64,000 nt of DNA from Clostridia bacterium (GTDB taxonomy: Bacteria; Bacillota; Clostridia; Oscillospirales; CAG-272), in NCBI GenBank assembly GCA_017473085.1, contig JAFUNF010000012.1, positions 1 to 64,000 on the forward strand, read 5' to 3'. A program made the translations under genes and the position numbers. The notes under the pieces were generated by a model, which was given only the letters and a program-made list of their open reading frames with translations, was not told where the DNA came from and ran no database searches. How positions within the stretch are numbered: the stretch's first letter is position 1; every line of letters begins with the position of its first letter. This document shows, one piece after another, positions 16,750 through 26,389 of the stretch.

Positions 16750-18186
16750 ATGAAAAAGAAACTAATTTGCCTTTTACTTGTATTAGCTATGCTTCTTGCT
16801 TTTACCTCTTGCTTTAAGAGTGAAAACAAGTATGATTACATTATGGCTGACTACATTACAATTCCTGACTTTATTGGTCACAAGGTTGAGCTTGAACTCG
16901 ACTATTTGCAAGCCTCAATTGACTCTAAGCTTTTGGAAAACTCCAAGGAATACACGGTTACTGTAACAGATGAAATTTACATTGATGTAAGCTTTTATTA
17001 TGTTAAAACCTTGGTTGATGAAAAAACTGGTACAACCTACGACCAAAAGGGCGACAAGGTTGAGGAGCTTTCACAAACAAATATGAAGCTGGTGGTTGGC
17101 TCTGGCAAGCTTGGCTCATTCCTTGAAAATGCTATGTTAGGTGCTAACATAGGCGATATCATTAATAACAAATACCCACAAAATCAGCTTGCTGATATTT
17201 TGCCTGATATTACTCTTCCTGAGGGTAAGGTGCTTAACGACTACATTAAGGACAGCCTTTTCGTTGACATTAAGATAATGAATAAGGAAATTAAGCTGGG
17301 CGATGTGGTTTCTGTAAACTATAAGGGCTATCGTCTTGATGCAGATGGCAATATTGCTAAGAATGACAAGGGCGAGGACGACTTATTTGACGAATCCCCT
17401 GCTACAAGCTTCTTCCTTGGCTCTAAGCTTGCAATTGATGATTTTGAAAATAATTTAGTTGGTATGCTCATTGGTGAGGACCACTCAAAGGAGTTTTTGG
17501 CTACCTTCCCTAATGATTACAGTGACGAAAGCCTACAAGGTCAGACCGTTTTATTCAGAGTTTACGTAAACGACCTTTATGTTGCTCCTGTTTATGATAA
17601 CGCATTTGTTAAGGCTTACTTTGAGTTCGACACCACAGAGGATTTTGAAAACGAGCTTATAAAGCAATTCGTAGTTGCTTCAATGTATAATTACGTTCTT
17701 GATAATTGCACAATTATTAGCTATCCTCAGACCGAATACAATAATGCACACAAGGAGCTTTCCGATGTTGAGGCTTCCTTTAAGGAGGAATATGGCGTTG
17801 AGCTTGATACCTATATCAGAGAAAGCTACTCTATGTCTCGTGACGAATACGTTAAATCAAATATGAAAACAGAAATGATTTATTATGCTATTTCACAACA
17901 AAACGGATTAATTCCTACCGAGCAAATGCTTGTTAATGAAAGAGAAAGCTTAATAAATTATTACAAAAATTATTATATGCAAAACACAAGCATGAATGGA
18001 GATACTGCATACGACCAAGCTGTTTACTTCGTAGATAGCCTTGGTGCAAGCTACGTTTACGAAAACGTAATGTTTACTCTTGTTGATGACTTCCTAAAGG
18101 AAAAGGCAGAGCTTGTAAAGCTTGAAAAGACCTATACCTCTATTAGCGAAACAATTGCTGAAAATAAGACACCTACTGAACAATAA
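16750..18186 (+). CDS. Lipoprotein with FKBP/trigger-factor-like domains
   Basis: Predicted extracytoplasmic folding factor. Start is the ATG at 16750 with GGAG 6 nt upstream; an in-frame TTG at 16738 overlaps that site. Signal peptide and lipobox LAFTSC place the lipidated Cys at residue 21. Around 175-285 the sequence GDVVSVNYKGYRLD, then FFLGSKLAIDDFENNLVG and FPNDYSDESLQGQTVLFRV is a typical FKBP-type peptidyl-prolyl isomerase domain as in trigger factor. A more diverged copy of the same pattern precedes it (about 45-160). The C-terminal 190 residues are helical, resembling the trigger-factor chaperone arm. Terminator at 18187-18227. Confidence 0.8.
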   Translation: MKKKLICLLLVLAMLLAFTSCFKSENKYDYIMADYITIPDFIGHKVELELDYLQASIDSKLLENSKEYTVTVTDEIYIDVSFYYVKTLVDEKTGTTYDQKGDKVEELSQTNMKLVVGSGKLGSFLENAMLGANIGDIINNKYPQNQLADILPDITLPEGKVLNDYIKDSLFVDIKIMNKEIKLGDVVSVNYKGYRLDADGNIAKNDKGEDDLFDESPATSFFLGSKLAIDDFENNLVGMLIGEDHSKEFLATFPNDYSDESLQGQTVLFRVYVNDLYVAPVYDNAFVKAYFEFDTTEDFENELIKQFVVASMYNYVLDNCTIISYPQTEYNNAHKELSDVEASFKEEYGVELDTYIRESYSMSRDEYVKSNMKTEMIYYAISQQNGLIPTEQMLVNERESLINYYKNYYMQNTSMNGDTAYDQAVYFVDSLGASYVYENVMFTLVDDFLKEKAELVKLEKTYTSISETIAENKTPTEQ

Positions 18187-18227
18187 AAAAAATCAACCAA
18201 CGGTTTTTCCGTTGGTTGATTTTTTTA
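18187..18227. terminator. Bidirectional terminator
   Basis: Stem AATCAACCAACGG / CCGTTGGTTGATT with A- and T-runs; serves the plus-strand FKBP-like gene and the minus-strand surface operon ending at 18241. Confidence 0.92.
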
Positions 18228-18240
18228 TTTGGGTACTTTT

Positions 18241-18993
18241 TTATTCAGCTATCCATTTTGCGTAAAGGCAAATTTCTTCATATATTCTGTTTTGTTCCTC
18301 GTCGAGGTTTATTATTACCTCGTCGTTTTCAAAGTCCCATTGCTCAGTACATTCGGCATCCTTGTACCATCCTGCAAAGGTGTAGCCCTCTCTTCTTGGG
18401 TCATAGGGAGGCTTTGTTAATTTTCCACTTTCCTCTAATAAATCAACAAAGAAATATCCTTTATTTGGGTTTCCTTCATAGTTGAAAAAATATGCTATAT
18501 TTGCAGGAAGATCGCTATAACCACGCAAGTACGCTTCTCTGGGTGCGACAGATTGCCAGTAATCTGGATGTCCACGATCAACACAATTTACCGTAGTTGC
18601 TGAAATTATATACTTTAACGGACATTCTCCCTCTGATGAAAACCAAGCCGAATTAATACACGTACCTACTATGGTCCATGGGAAGTATATTCTTTCGGTA
18701 TGAGAAACATTAGCTGAAAAATATGAGGGTCCCGACCAAAAGTCCGTTCCTTGCCCACCGATTCTGTTGACAAGCTTTTCTCCAACCATATCGGGGACAT
18801 ATATAACATTACCTTCTCTATTTTTATCTTGTATCCAAAGTATGTTGTATATCCCAGGGTCTTCTTCCCTGTATTGGATATCGTCAATCCAAATTTCGGG
18901 TCCAAGATCTTTTTCTAAGGTAAAATCGCAGCTACATACACTTGTAACTATTATGAACAACAATAACACTATTGAAAAAATTTTTATTTTCAT
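18241..18993 (-). CDS. Lipoprotein with C-terminal InlB B-repeat, copy A
   Basis: Function unknown; probably a surface lipoprotein. Start at 18993 has GGAG 9 nt upstream, giving MKIKIFSIVLLL and lipobox VCSC. The C-terminus has one InlB/Flg_new-type repeat (REGYTFAGWYKDAECTEQW ending LYAKW). It is the last gene of the surface module, 14 nt after the 1817-residue protein, and is a paralogue of 24472-25224. The N-terminal 75 and C-terminal 75 residues are almost identical, while the blocks around 80-95 and 132-160 differ strongly. Confidence 0.8.
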   Translation of the reverse strand: MKIKIFSIVLLLFIIVTSVCSCDFTLEKDLGPEIWIDDIQYREEDPGIYNILWIQDKNREGNVIYVPDMVGEKLVNRIGGQGTDFWSGPSYFSANVSHTERIYFPWTIVGTCINSAWFSSEGECPLKYIISATTVNCVDRGHPDYWQSVAPREAYLRGYSDLPANIAYFFNYEGNPNKGYFFVDLLEESGKLTKPPYDPRREGYTFAGWYKDAECTEQWDFENDEVIINLDEEQNRIYEEICLYAKWIAE

Positions 18994-19007
18994 TTGTAAT
19001 TCTCCTT

Positions 19008-22000
19008 TTATGTACTTGGTGTCCACGTAGTATTTGTAATTGTGCTACTTTCCATTTTGCCACAGTACGTTGCATAGCCACCAATATTTTGCCTTGGATA
19101 GTGGTACTCCCACCACCACCAGCCTGACACCTCGGGTAAATCACCATAATCAAATCCAGAATTCTTCTCACCTATATAGTTCATTTTAGAATTTTCTAAA
19201 TACCCAACTACAGTTCCTATACATGGAGCTACCTCTGAAATGTCAATATCACTATATCCACTGTGTATTATTTGTACATTATTAACATAACAATATTCTA
19301 TCGTTGACCCATCAATTGCTTTTCCTACTATACCACCAATATTGGGGTTTGAGCCCTTTTGTACTACATATATTTTAGCATTAGTAACCTTACAATTTGT
19401 AATAATGCCGTTTCCACAGTGACCTGCAATTCCTCCTGCATCTCCTTTTGCATTTATTGTTAAATCTATAACCTCACAATTAGAGATAGTGCCTCCGTTT
19501 GATCCAACTATTCCTCCAGCAAACGCAGCATTAAAATAAGTATTAACAGTGCAGCATTTTACTGTAACATTCGAAATTTGTCCAATGTTGTATCCTGCAA
19601 CCATACCGGCATTGACATACTCTTCTGACCATGTGTTTTCCACATCATTTATATATGCATCTATTGTTAAATTCTTAATCCAACCATAATTACTTGCAAA
19701 CAATCCAAAGTCTCCATCTAAATCCGATACTTGTTGCTCAGTATATGATTTGCAAATTAGCATCTCTACTGTATGTCCATTTCCATCGAAAGTACCATAT
19801 AAATACCTAATTGGAATCCACGGAGTATTAGATTGTTCGTTGTCTGCTAATCTAATATCGTTCATTAACTTATATTCCCCATACACCCTTGGTGTCTCTT
19901 TATCTTTTATGGACTTTAGTTGATATAGATTATATATTTCGTATGTCTTTGTTTTTTCGTTATAGCATTCATCTAAGGTCATCGTTTCGCTTTTAAATGT
20001 CACGCAACCAGTTATAGTATATGAGTCATTGGCTTTTAATCTATAGTTACCATTCACGTAAAGATGACCCTTTATAGGAGATTCTGGGGCATATATAGTT
20101 TCTCCCTTTATTCCTGTAATAGTCTTTTGAACAGTACCATTACATTCGAATTTTACAGTGTACAAATCTTTCCAATTTGCATATAAAGTGATATTTCCTG
20201 TCGTTCCTTTTGAAATATTTGTCACACGTGTTACAAAGGTTGGCTCCTTATACCAGCCCATAAACCTGTATCCACTTTTAGTTGGATTTTTCAATGTTAT
20301 TGTAGACGTTTCTATGGTGTAATTAGTCGGATTATCGCTATTATTTGTTCCCTCATTTAGTATATAATTTATTGTATATTCTATTGCTGTAAATTTTGCC
20401 ACTAAAACGGTATTCTGTGGTTTTTTCCAAGTAGTAATCAATTTTCCTGCTTCATTAGAATATTTAACACCATTTTCATCATACCAACCATCAAATTCAT
20501 ACCCTTTTTTTGTAGGAACTTTAAAATCAAAATCAGTACTATCGTACTCAATCGAATCATTTGACCAAATTATTCCATCCACCTCATATTCGATTGTAAT
20601 TGAATTTGGAGTAAAAATAGCTTGAAGGTAAATATGTGCACCATCCTCCTCAACTCCTGGGGATAAATCCGGCATCGCAGTGTAAGAAAATACTGTTCCA
20701 GGTGTAAATACTGTATTTACATATCTTGTATTTTCATCACATTGCTTTACGATCCAATGAACAAATGTATATCCACTTTTTTCCGGTGTCCAAAGCGAAA
20801 TGCTATCCTGATAGTTTGCATATATAGGATTTATATACTCTCCAGAGCTTGAAGAAACAAAGCCGTCAAAAACTATAGAAAAGTTAATTTCAGGCACGAA
20901 ATGTGCATATAATGTTACAATTCTTTCATTTTCGCCCAAATCAATCACTTGACCATTCCAAAACTCAAACTCTTCTAATGTGATGTTCTCATTAGGTTCT
21001 TGTTCTGTAAAGTAAGCGAACTTATATCCATCTTTCAAGCTTGTTTTATCAGGATTAAAAGCCATATTTATTTCATCAACATTCGCAAATACAGTACCAT
21101 ATTCAATGGAGGTTTTATCTGCTGAAAAGTTTCCATCTCGAGTTAACCATTTTATTGTTCCATTTGCATTTATTTGTACATAATATTTTTCTTTTGTCCA
21201 TGATGCAATTAAAATAGTATCATTTGCAACGTTCCAATTCAGATTAGATTTTCCTTGCTCATTGGTATACATAATACCATTATGACTCCAGCCATTAAAC
21301 ATATATTCTTCTCTGGTTGGAACAAACAATTCAAACGAATTACCATATATTACTGTTGCTGTTTGAGGGTCTTCAGTAGTTTCATATCCCAAATTTAACG
21401 TTACATTATACGAATTTGCTTGCCATTTTGCATAATATTCCCTATTTCCATAGTTTCCTGTATCCAATCCGGAAAAAGCTTCACCTTCAAATGCTTCATT
21501 ATCATACCAGCCGATGAATGTATATCCTTGTTTTGCTGGAATGGGAAATTCGACAGATATCTCAGTTGTATAAAATATTGTCTCGTTATCAACTGCTCCA
21601 CCATTGGTATTGAACTTTACTAAATATTCTATTGGAGTCCATTGTGCATGTAAGGTTACTTCTTCCTCTAAGCTCAACCATATATAGCCACATTCGACAA
21701 TTCTTTCTACGCCATCTTCGTAAATTACCCAACCATCAAACGTATAGGCATTTCTTTGAGGAATCGGCAAGTCGTCTATGGTTTGATAATAATTAAATTC
21801 AGTATTTTCTATTTCATTTTCAGATGTAGCCTCAAAGTGTACTATAGTTTTATGTACTGACAAATACGAGTTGTAGGTTGACCATGATAAATCACTATTA
21901 TATTGTTCTATTAAGAAGCACGGCACATAAATATTTTCAAGATTAGGTAACATATCGAACGATTCTTTAGAAATATACACTGTATTTCCAGAAACAAAAT

Positions 22001-24461
22001 AAATGTTTTCCAAATTGTTGTTACAAGAAAAAGCATTTGATTCTAAACTATTTATTTTTCCACCCAAATAAATAGTTTTCAAATTTGAAGCTTGTAAAAA
22101 AGCATTTTCCTTAATATGCTTATAATCATTTATGGTTATAACCTCAGAGTCACTATTACATTTAATTAATGTATCTCCTAAGGATACAAATTCTGTGTTT
22201 ATAAATTTTGTGTTCTTGAAAGAATTTGCAGACACTTCATTTACTAAATCACCAATTACTTGTTCTAATTCAATACAATTTAAAAAGCTATAATCTTCTA
22301 TTGTTGTTACACTATTCAAATCTATGGATACAACGTGCTCGTTACAGGAAAATGCATAACTGCCAATAATTGATACAAATGAAGGTACAGTCACTACGGA
22401 ATCTTTTTTTTCGTTAGGATAAGCAATAAGCATTGATTTATCATAATTATATAAAACTCCTGCTTCAGATGTAAAGTTATTTGAGCCTGTATCAACCGTG
22501 TAACTGGTTATTGGTGACAAATAAAAGGCACCTGTACCTAAATATTCAAGATTGGCGTTTAAATTAATCTCGCTTAATCCTGTGTTTGAAAATGCAAAAT
22601 TACCAATTGACTTTAAAGAGTCAACAAACTCAAAGCTAACAATTTCTGTACAGTCCTTAAATGCATCAGAGCATATTTGCTCAAGTTGGCTATTTTCGTG
22701 TAGATTTACAATTTCCAAGTTAGTACAGTTTTCAAATGCACCACGTCCTATTATCTTTACGCTTTCGGCTATAAATAAGCTTTCAATTCCCAGTTCAGAG
22801 AAAGCAGAGTTGCCTATTTCTGTAACCGGAATACTATTTATTGCAGTTGGAATAGACAAGATAGTTTCGCTATAGCCCTGTCGTATTCCTGTTATTTTAT
22901 AAGTATTGTCAGACTTCAATTCAACATAGAACAGGCTATCAGCATATCCACTGCCTGTATCTATGCGAGTTATAATCTGGTTATGTATATCGGCATCTCC
23001 TTGCTCTAAATTATGTACAATGTTTACCTCTTTTTTTGATACCATATTATAATTTACAGTGCCCTCTTCCGCTGTAAATTTTCTTTTATAGGTTTGTACT
23101 CCTTTGTAACCATTAGCAAGCTGAGAGTCAAGATGGATAAACAAGTCATCGTATATTACTAACTCTTTATCAAATATATTTCCTTCAACTTCTAACAAAT
23201 CTTTGATGTATGCTGCAACGGCTTTGTGGTCTTCGCTGTTTGGGTCAAAGCCTTCTATAGTGTCCGCTAAAAGCTGAAGAGTAAAATCTTGAAGCAAGAT
23301 ATCATCTATGATTGTTTCGTTATCTATGTATTCCAGTAATTCACCTATAATATTTATTAATTCAGAGTATCCCGTGTAATTGGTGAAGTCAGAATTTTTC
23401 ATAAGGTTTATAATAAAGTCAGAATTACAATAACCTCCTATAGCTAAAAAGTTAATATGAGAATAAAGCTCCTCGTAGCTATTATTCCATTGCTCTTTGT
23501 AGTTATTATAAACTTCAGAGTTTAATATATCGTCAACCCCTGTTGAGTAATATTGGGAATTCTTATCGTTACTTTTTTTAACCAAATTCATAACAAAATC
23601 AAATTCACTTAATCGAGAGCCACCAAATACTCCTCCTATGGTAATCAACGAATCAACCAACCAAGGATGATTAATTGCATATTCCATAGCGTTAACGCTT
23701 CCTCTGCTATGCGCAATCAAGTTGATTTTAGGTAAAGCTCCTCCATTTAACACCTTTACGTCATATACAATTTTGTCAATAACATAGTCTAATTGCTCAT
23801 AAATTTTAGAATTGGAGGAGGTGGAATCTATAGGGCTAAACAAGACCACAATATGATTTGAAATATCGGTAAGATGAGTTACACGATTAATACCATAATT
23901 ATAGTTTGATTCAAAATCATACCATTCATCAAGATTATTCTCTATATTACATTCTTCACAATCAGCTACAGTACAAATGTCATTACATTCATACAATTCA
24001 AAAGAGTTATTTACTAATTGTCCGTCACTAATGACACTGTTTCCTCTTTTTTCAACATTTTGATAATATGCTGTGCTTAATGCTAAATATACTTTAGCGT
24101 TTGCTATGTCTCGTAGTTTTTCCACCAATGAATCCTCATTGTATGAAAGCACTAAATTATCAACGGTCTCTTCATTATTGTAATTATTACTCCATGAACT
24201 GGCATTACTATTATATCCAGGAATAAGAATAGTAATTTGAGGTGAATTATCACTAATGGGATTTGAAAACTCTCCACTTGCAAGCTTTGTTGTATTAGTG
24301 GCTTCCTCTAAATCTGTTCTCTCCATTTGTTCAGAATAACCAACAAATTCATTATTTTCCATTTCATCTGCAAACAATTGAATTGCTAATGATGATATAA
24401 TTGGAATAATCATTAATATTATTAACATCATTCCACATATTCTTTTTAAAATTGTTCTCAT
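19008..24461 (-). CDS. Giant surface protein: lipase-like hydrolase, LRR, InlB-type and GLUG repeats
   Basis: 1817 residues. Signal peptide about 1-31. An alpha/beta-hydrolase domain runs about 70-480, with PGYNSNASSW at 81-90 as oxyanion-side loop and the nucleophile elbow AHSRG at 250-254 (Ser252); a Cys-rich insert lies at 159-171. BspA-type leucine-rich repeats (AFxxCxxLExVxL style) cover about 530-870. InlB B/Flg_new repeats (GYxFxGWY ... LYAxW) cover about 890-1410. GLUG-like repeats (GTFDGNGHT, GGIVGSNGGTISNC, GGIAGHCGNG) run from about 1530 to 1770. There is no LPxTG motif, so retention may be non-covalent. The stop is 14 nt before lipoprotein A; the start is 10 nt after lipoprotein B. 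Probably an adhesin with esterase or lipase activity. Confidence 0.85.
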   Translation of the reverse strand: MRTILKRICGMMLIILMIIPIISSLAIQLFADEMENNEFVGYSEQMERTDLEEATNTTKLASGEFSNPISDNSPQITILIPGYNSNASSWSNNYNNEETVDNLVLSYNEDSLVEKLRDIANAKVYLALSTAYYQNVEKRGNSVISDGQLVNNSFELYECNDICTVADCEECNIENNLDEWYDFESNYNYGINRVTHLTDISNHIVVLFSPIDSTSSNSKIYEQLDYVIDKIVYDVKVLNGGALPKINLIAHSRGSVNAMEYAINHPWLVDSLITIGGVFGGSRLSEFDFVMNLVKKSNDKNSQYYSTGVDDILNSEVYNNYKEQWNNSYEELYSHINFLAIGGYCNSDFIINLMKNSDFTNYTGYSELINIIGELLEYIDNETIIDDILLQDFTLQLLADTIEGFDPNSEDHKAVAAYIKDLLEVEGNIFDKELVIYDDLFIHLDSQLANGYKGVQTYKRKFTAEEGTVNYNMVSKKEVNIVHNLEQGDADIHNQIITRIDTGSGYADSLFYVELKSDNTYKITGIRQGYSETILSIPTAINSIPVTEIGNSAFSELGIESLFIAESVKIIGRGAFENCTNLEIVNLHENSQLEQICSDAFKDCTEIVSFEFVDSLKSIGNFAFSNTGLSEINLNANLEYLGTGAFYLSPITSYTVDTGSNNFTSEAGVLYNYDKSMLIAYPNEKKDSVVTVPSFVSIIGSYAFSCNEHVVSIDLNSVTTIEDYSFLNCIELEQVIGDLVNEVSANSFKNTKFINTEFVSLGDTLIKCNSDSEVITINDYKHIKENAFLQASNLKTIYLGGKINSLESNAFSCNNNLENIYFVSGNTVYISKESFDMLPNLENIYVPCFLIEQYNSDLSWSTYNSYLSVHKTIVHFEATSENEIENTEFNYYQTIDDLPIPQRNAYTFDGWVIYEDGVERIVECGYIWLSLEEEVTLHAQWTPIEYLVKFNTNGGAVDNETIFYTTEISVEFPIPAKQGYTFIGWYDNEAFEGEAFSGLDTGNYGNREYYAKWQANSYNVTLNLGYETTEDPQTATVIYGNSFELFVPTREEYMFNGWSHNGIMYTNEQGKSNLNWNVANDTILIASWTKEKYYVQINANGTIKWLTRDGNFSADKTSIEYGTVFANVDEINMAFNPDKTSLKDGYKFAYFTEQEPNENITLEEFEFWNGQVIDLGENERIVTLYAHFVPEINFSIVFDGFVSSSSGEYINPIYANYQDSISLWTPEKSGYTFVHWIVKQCDENTRYVNTVFTPGTVFSYTAMPDLSPGVEEDGAHIYLQAIFTPNSITIEYEVDGIIWSNDSIEYDSTDFDFKVPTKKGYEFDGWYDENGVKYSNEAGKLITTWKKPQNTVLVAKFTAIEYTINYILNEGTNNSDNPTNYTIETSTITLKNPTKSGYRFMGWYKEPTFVTRVTNISKGTTGNITLYANWKDLYTVKFECNGTVQKTITGIKGETIYAPESPIKGHLYVNGNYRLKANDSYTITGCVTFKSETMTLDECYNEKTKTYEIYNLYQLKSIKDKETPRVYGEYKLMNDIRLADNEQSNTPWIPIRYLYGTFDGNGHTVEMLICKSYTEQQVSDLDGDFGLFASNYGWIKNLTIDAYINDVENTWSEEYVNAGMVAGYNIGQISNVTVKCCTVNTYFNAAFAGGIVGSNGGTISNCEVIDLTINAKGDAGGIAGHCGNGIITNCKVTNAKIYVVQKGSNPNIGGIVGKAIDGSTIEYCYVNNVQIIHSGYSDIDISEVAPCIGTVVGYLENSKMNYIGEKNSGFDYGDLPEVSGWWWWEYHYPRQNIGGYATYCGKMESSTITNTTWTPST

Positions 24462-24471
24462 TTTTAACCTC

Positions 24472-25224
24472 TTATTCAGCTATCCATTTTGCGTATAGAC
24501 AAAATTCCTCGTAAATTCTGTTTTTCTCCTCGTCGAAGCTTATTATTACCTCATCGCTTTCAAAGTCCCATTGCTCGGTACATTCAGTGTCCTTATACCA
24601 TCCTGCAAAGGTGTAGCCCTCTCTTCTTGGGTCATAGGGAGGCTTTGTTAATTTTCCACTTTCCTCTAATAAATCAACAAAGAAATATCCGTTATTGGGA
24701 TTTTCTTCATAGTTGAAAAGATATGCTATATTTGCAGGAAGATCGCCAAAATGCTCACGCTCGTAATATTCTCTTGGTACAACAAATTTTTTATCAGTAT
24801 GACGACCTACGCCTATTCTATTTTTTGTTGTTGCAGAAATCACATATTTCAACATACTTTCACCTTCTGACGAAAACCAAGTTGTGTTAATGCATGTACC
24901 CTCTATGGTCCACGGAAAGTATATTCTTTCCGTATGAGAGGTATCAACACCACAACTTGTAGTACCCGCCATAAATTCCTCTGCCATTCCTCCAATTCTA
25001 TTGACAATTTTATCTCCAATCATATCGGGGACATATATAACGTTACCTTCTCTGTTTTTGTCTTGTATCCAAAGTATGTTGTATATCCCGGGTTCTTCTT
25101 CCCTATATTGGATATCGTCAATCCAAATTTCGGGTCCACGATCTCGTGCTAAAGTAAAATCACAGCTACATATACTTGTCACTATTACGAACAATAATAC
25201 TATTGAAAAAATTTTTATTTTCAT
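24472..25224 (-). CDS. Lipoprotein with C-terminal InlB B-repeat, copy B
   Basis: Paralogue of 18241-18993, also 250 residues: lipobox ICSC, identical stretches such as GPEIWIDDIQYREE and NRIYEE, and the same InlB repeat. The duplication includes non-coding sequence: the 22 bases upstream of the RBS (25231-25252) repeat the last codons and stop of the giant gene at 19001-19022, showing that copy B was made from the copy A locus. It is placed 10 nt before the giant surface gene, so giant protein and both lipoproteins form one translational run. Confidence 0.8.
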   Translation of the reverse strand: MKIKIFSIVLLFVIVTSICSCDFTLARDRGPEIWIDDIQYREEEPGIYNILWIQDKNREGNVIYVPDMIGDKIVNRIGGMAEEFMAGTTSCGVDTSHTERIYFPWTIEGTCINTTWFSSEGESMLKYVISATTKNRIGVGRHTDKKFVVPREYYEREHFGDLPANIAYLFNYEENPNNGYFFVDLLEESGKLTKPPYDPRREGYTFAGWYKDTECTEQWDFESDEVIISFDEEKNRIYEEFCLYAKWIAE

Positions 25225-25252
25225 TTATAATTCTCCTTTTATGTACTTGGTG

Positions 25253-25756
25253 TTATTCCTCGTCTTCGTCGTCTTGGTCGCTCATTCTTTTCTTTAAAAG
25301 CTCAGCAATTTGGAGTAGTGCCTTGTCGGTAGTGATAAGAGGAATACCTGCTTGCATAGATTGGGATAGCAATTCTCCGTCCTGTGGAAGTAAAAATCCG
25401 TTGAAGTTGTCAGAATCAGCAGGCTCTACTTGGAGTGTCCTTGACTCAGGTAGCTTTCTTTCCATAGGGGTTGACATATAAAAGTCCATATAGCCTGTTT
25501 CTTTTCCGTCAATTTCTTGGTAGGCAAAGCTCATAACACTTCCCCAAGCACGCATTGTGGCTCTGAAGCAATAGCCGTTATCAAATACGGGCACGCAACA
25601 ATCTTGGTTTTGGTGGTCGGCACCAGAAATCATATAGCCATTTTCTAAAAGCTCATCAATTATAATTTGAATTAGAGGTATTACCTCCTCGTTTGATACT
25701 GTAATGCTTGGATAGTTAGAATCGTAATCTGTCCAGCCAACAATCTTTAAATCCAT
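25253..25756 (-). CDS. Hypothetical acidic protein, 167 aa
   Basis: No family recognised. Cytoplasmic, mixed alpha/beta, with a paired-Cys segment NQDCCVPVFDNGYC near 63 and a strongly acidic end (SDQDDEDEE). ATG at 25756 is preceded by AAGGAAA. Lies 11 nt from the HD gene and 28 nt before lipoprotein B, so it links the housekeeping half of the operon to the surface half. Confidence 0.7.
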   Translation of the reverse strand: MDLKIVGWTDYDSNYPSITVSNEEVIPLIQIIIDELLENGYMISGADHQNQDCCVPVFDNGYCFRATMRAWGSVMSFAYQEIDGKETGYMDFYMSTPMERKLPESRTLQVEPADSDNFNGFLLPQDGELLSQSMQAGIPLITTDKALLQIAELLKKRMSDQDDEDEE

Positions 25757-25767
25757 AATATTTTTCC

Positions 25768-26370
25768 TTATTTCTTTCTCTTGTCAGATTCTATGTAGTA
25801 GGTTGCCTCCATATCGGCAGTCGAGAGTGCAAAGGCAAGTGGGAACATTTCAAAAGCCTTGCTAACGGAGTTAGTTGCAATTGTTGAGTCTGCTCCTGAA
25901 AAGCCCATATGGTATCTTATGGCAAATGCCTCTTCTCTTGTAAGACGGATAAAGGGGCTTATCATATAAACACTTTTTTCTCCGTGTCCGTATGGAAGTG
26001 AGTCGTCAAACTCATAGTAGGGCACCTTTTCCCATTGTCCCTGCTCGTTTTTAGCATTACGGAAGCTTACCTTATAAACGTTCATTTTGCAAAGGTCGTG
26101 AAGGAGTGATACTATTGCAATAGTCTCCTCGGAGTAATTTAAGCCATATTTTTCTCTTGCAACGTCTCTGTTCAGATAGTCGCAAAGGCAATCATAAACA
26201 TTTAAGGAATGCTCACATAAGCCTCCCTCGTAGGCGCTATGATATTTTGCACTTGCAGGTGCAGTGAAAAAGTCAGAGCTTGGGGACATAATAAACTCAA
26301 GTAGCTTATCTGCTCCCTCTCTTTTGATTTTCTCCTTGAAAATCTTAATAAATCTGTCTCTTGCGTTCAT
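25768..26370 (-). CDS. HD-domain phosphohydrolase family protein
   Basis: Predicted metal-dependent phosphohydrolase. The HD pattern is visible as CEHSLNVYDC near 49, the HD pair in VSLLHDLCKMNVY near 92, and a later His in FAIRYHMGFSG. Start chosen at 26370 (MNARDRFIKI), with GGGAG 9 nt upstream; an upstream ATG at 26400 overlaps the previous stop and has no ribosome site. 200 residues. Substrate unknown; it follows the HAD phosphatase gene. Confidence 0.8.
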   Translation of the reverse strand: MNARDRFIKIFKEKIKREGADKLLEFIMSPSSDFFTAPASAKYHSAYEGGLCEHSLNVYDCLCDYLNRDVAREKYGLNYSEETIAIVSLLHDLCKMNVYKVSFRNAKNEQGQWEKVPYYEFDDSLPYGHGEKSVYMISPFIRLTREEAFAIRYHMGFSGADSTIATNSVSKAFEMFPLAFALSTADMEATYYIESDKRKK

Positions 26371-26389
26371 TTTATTAATCTCCCTTAAA

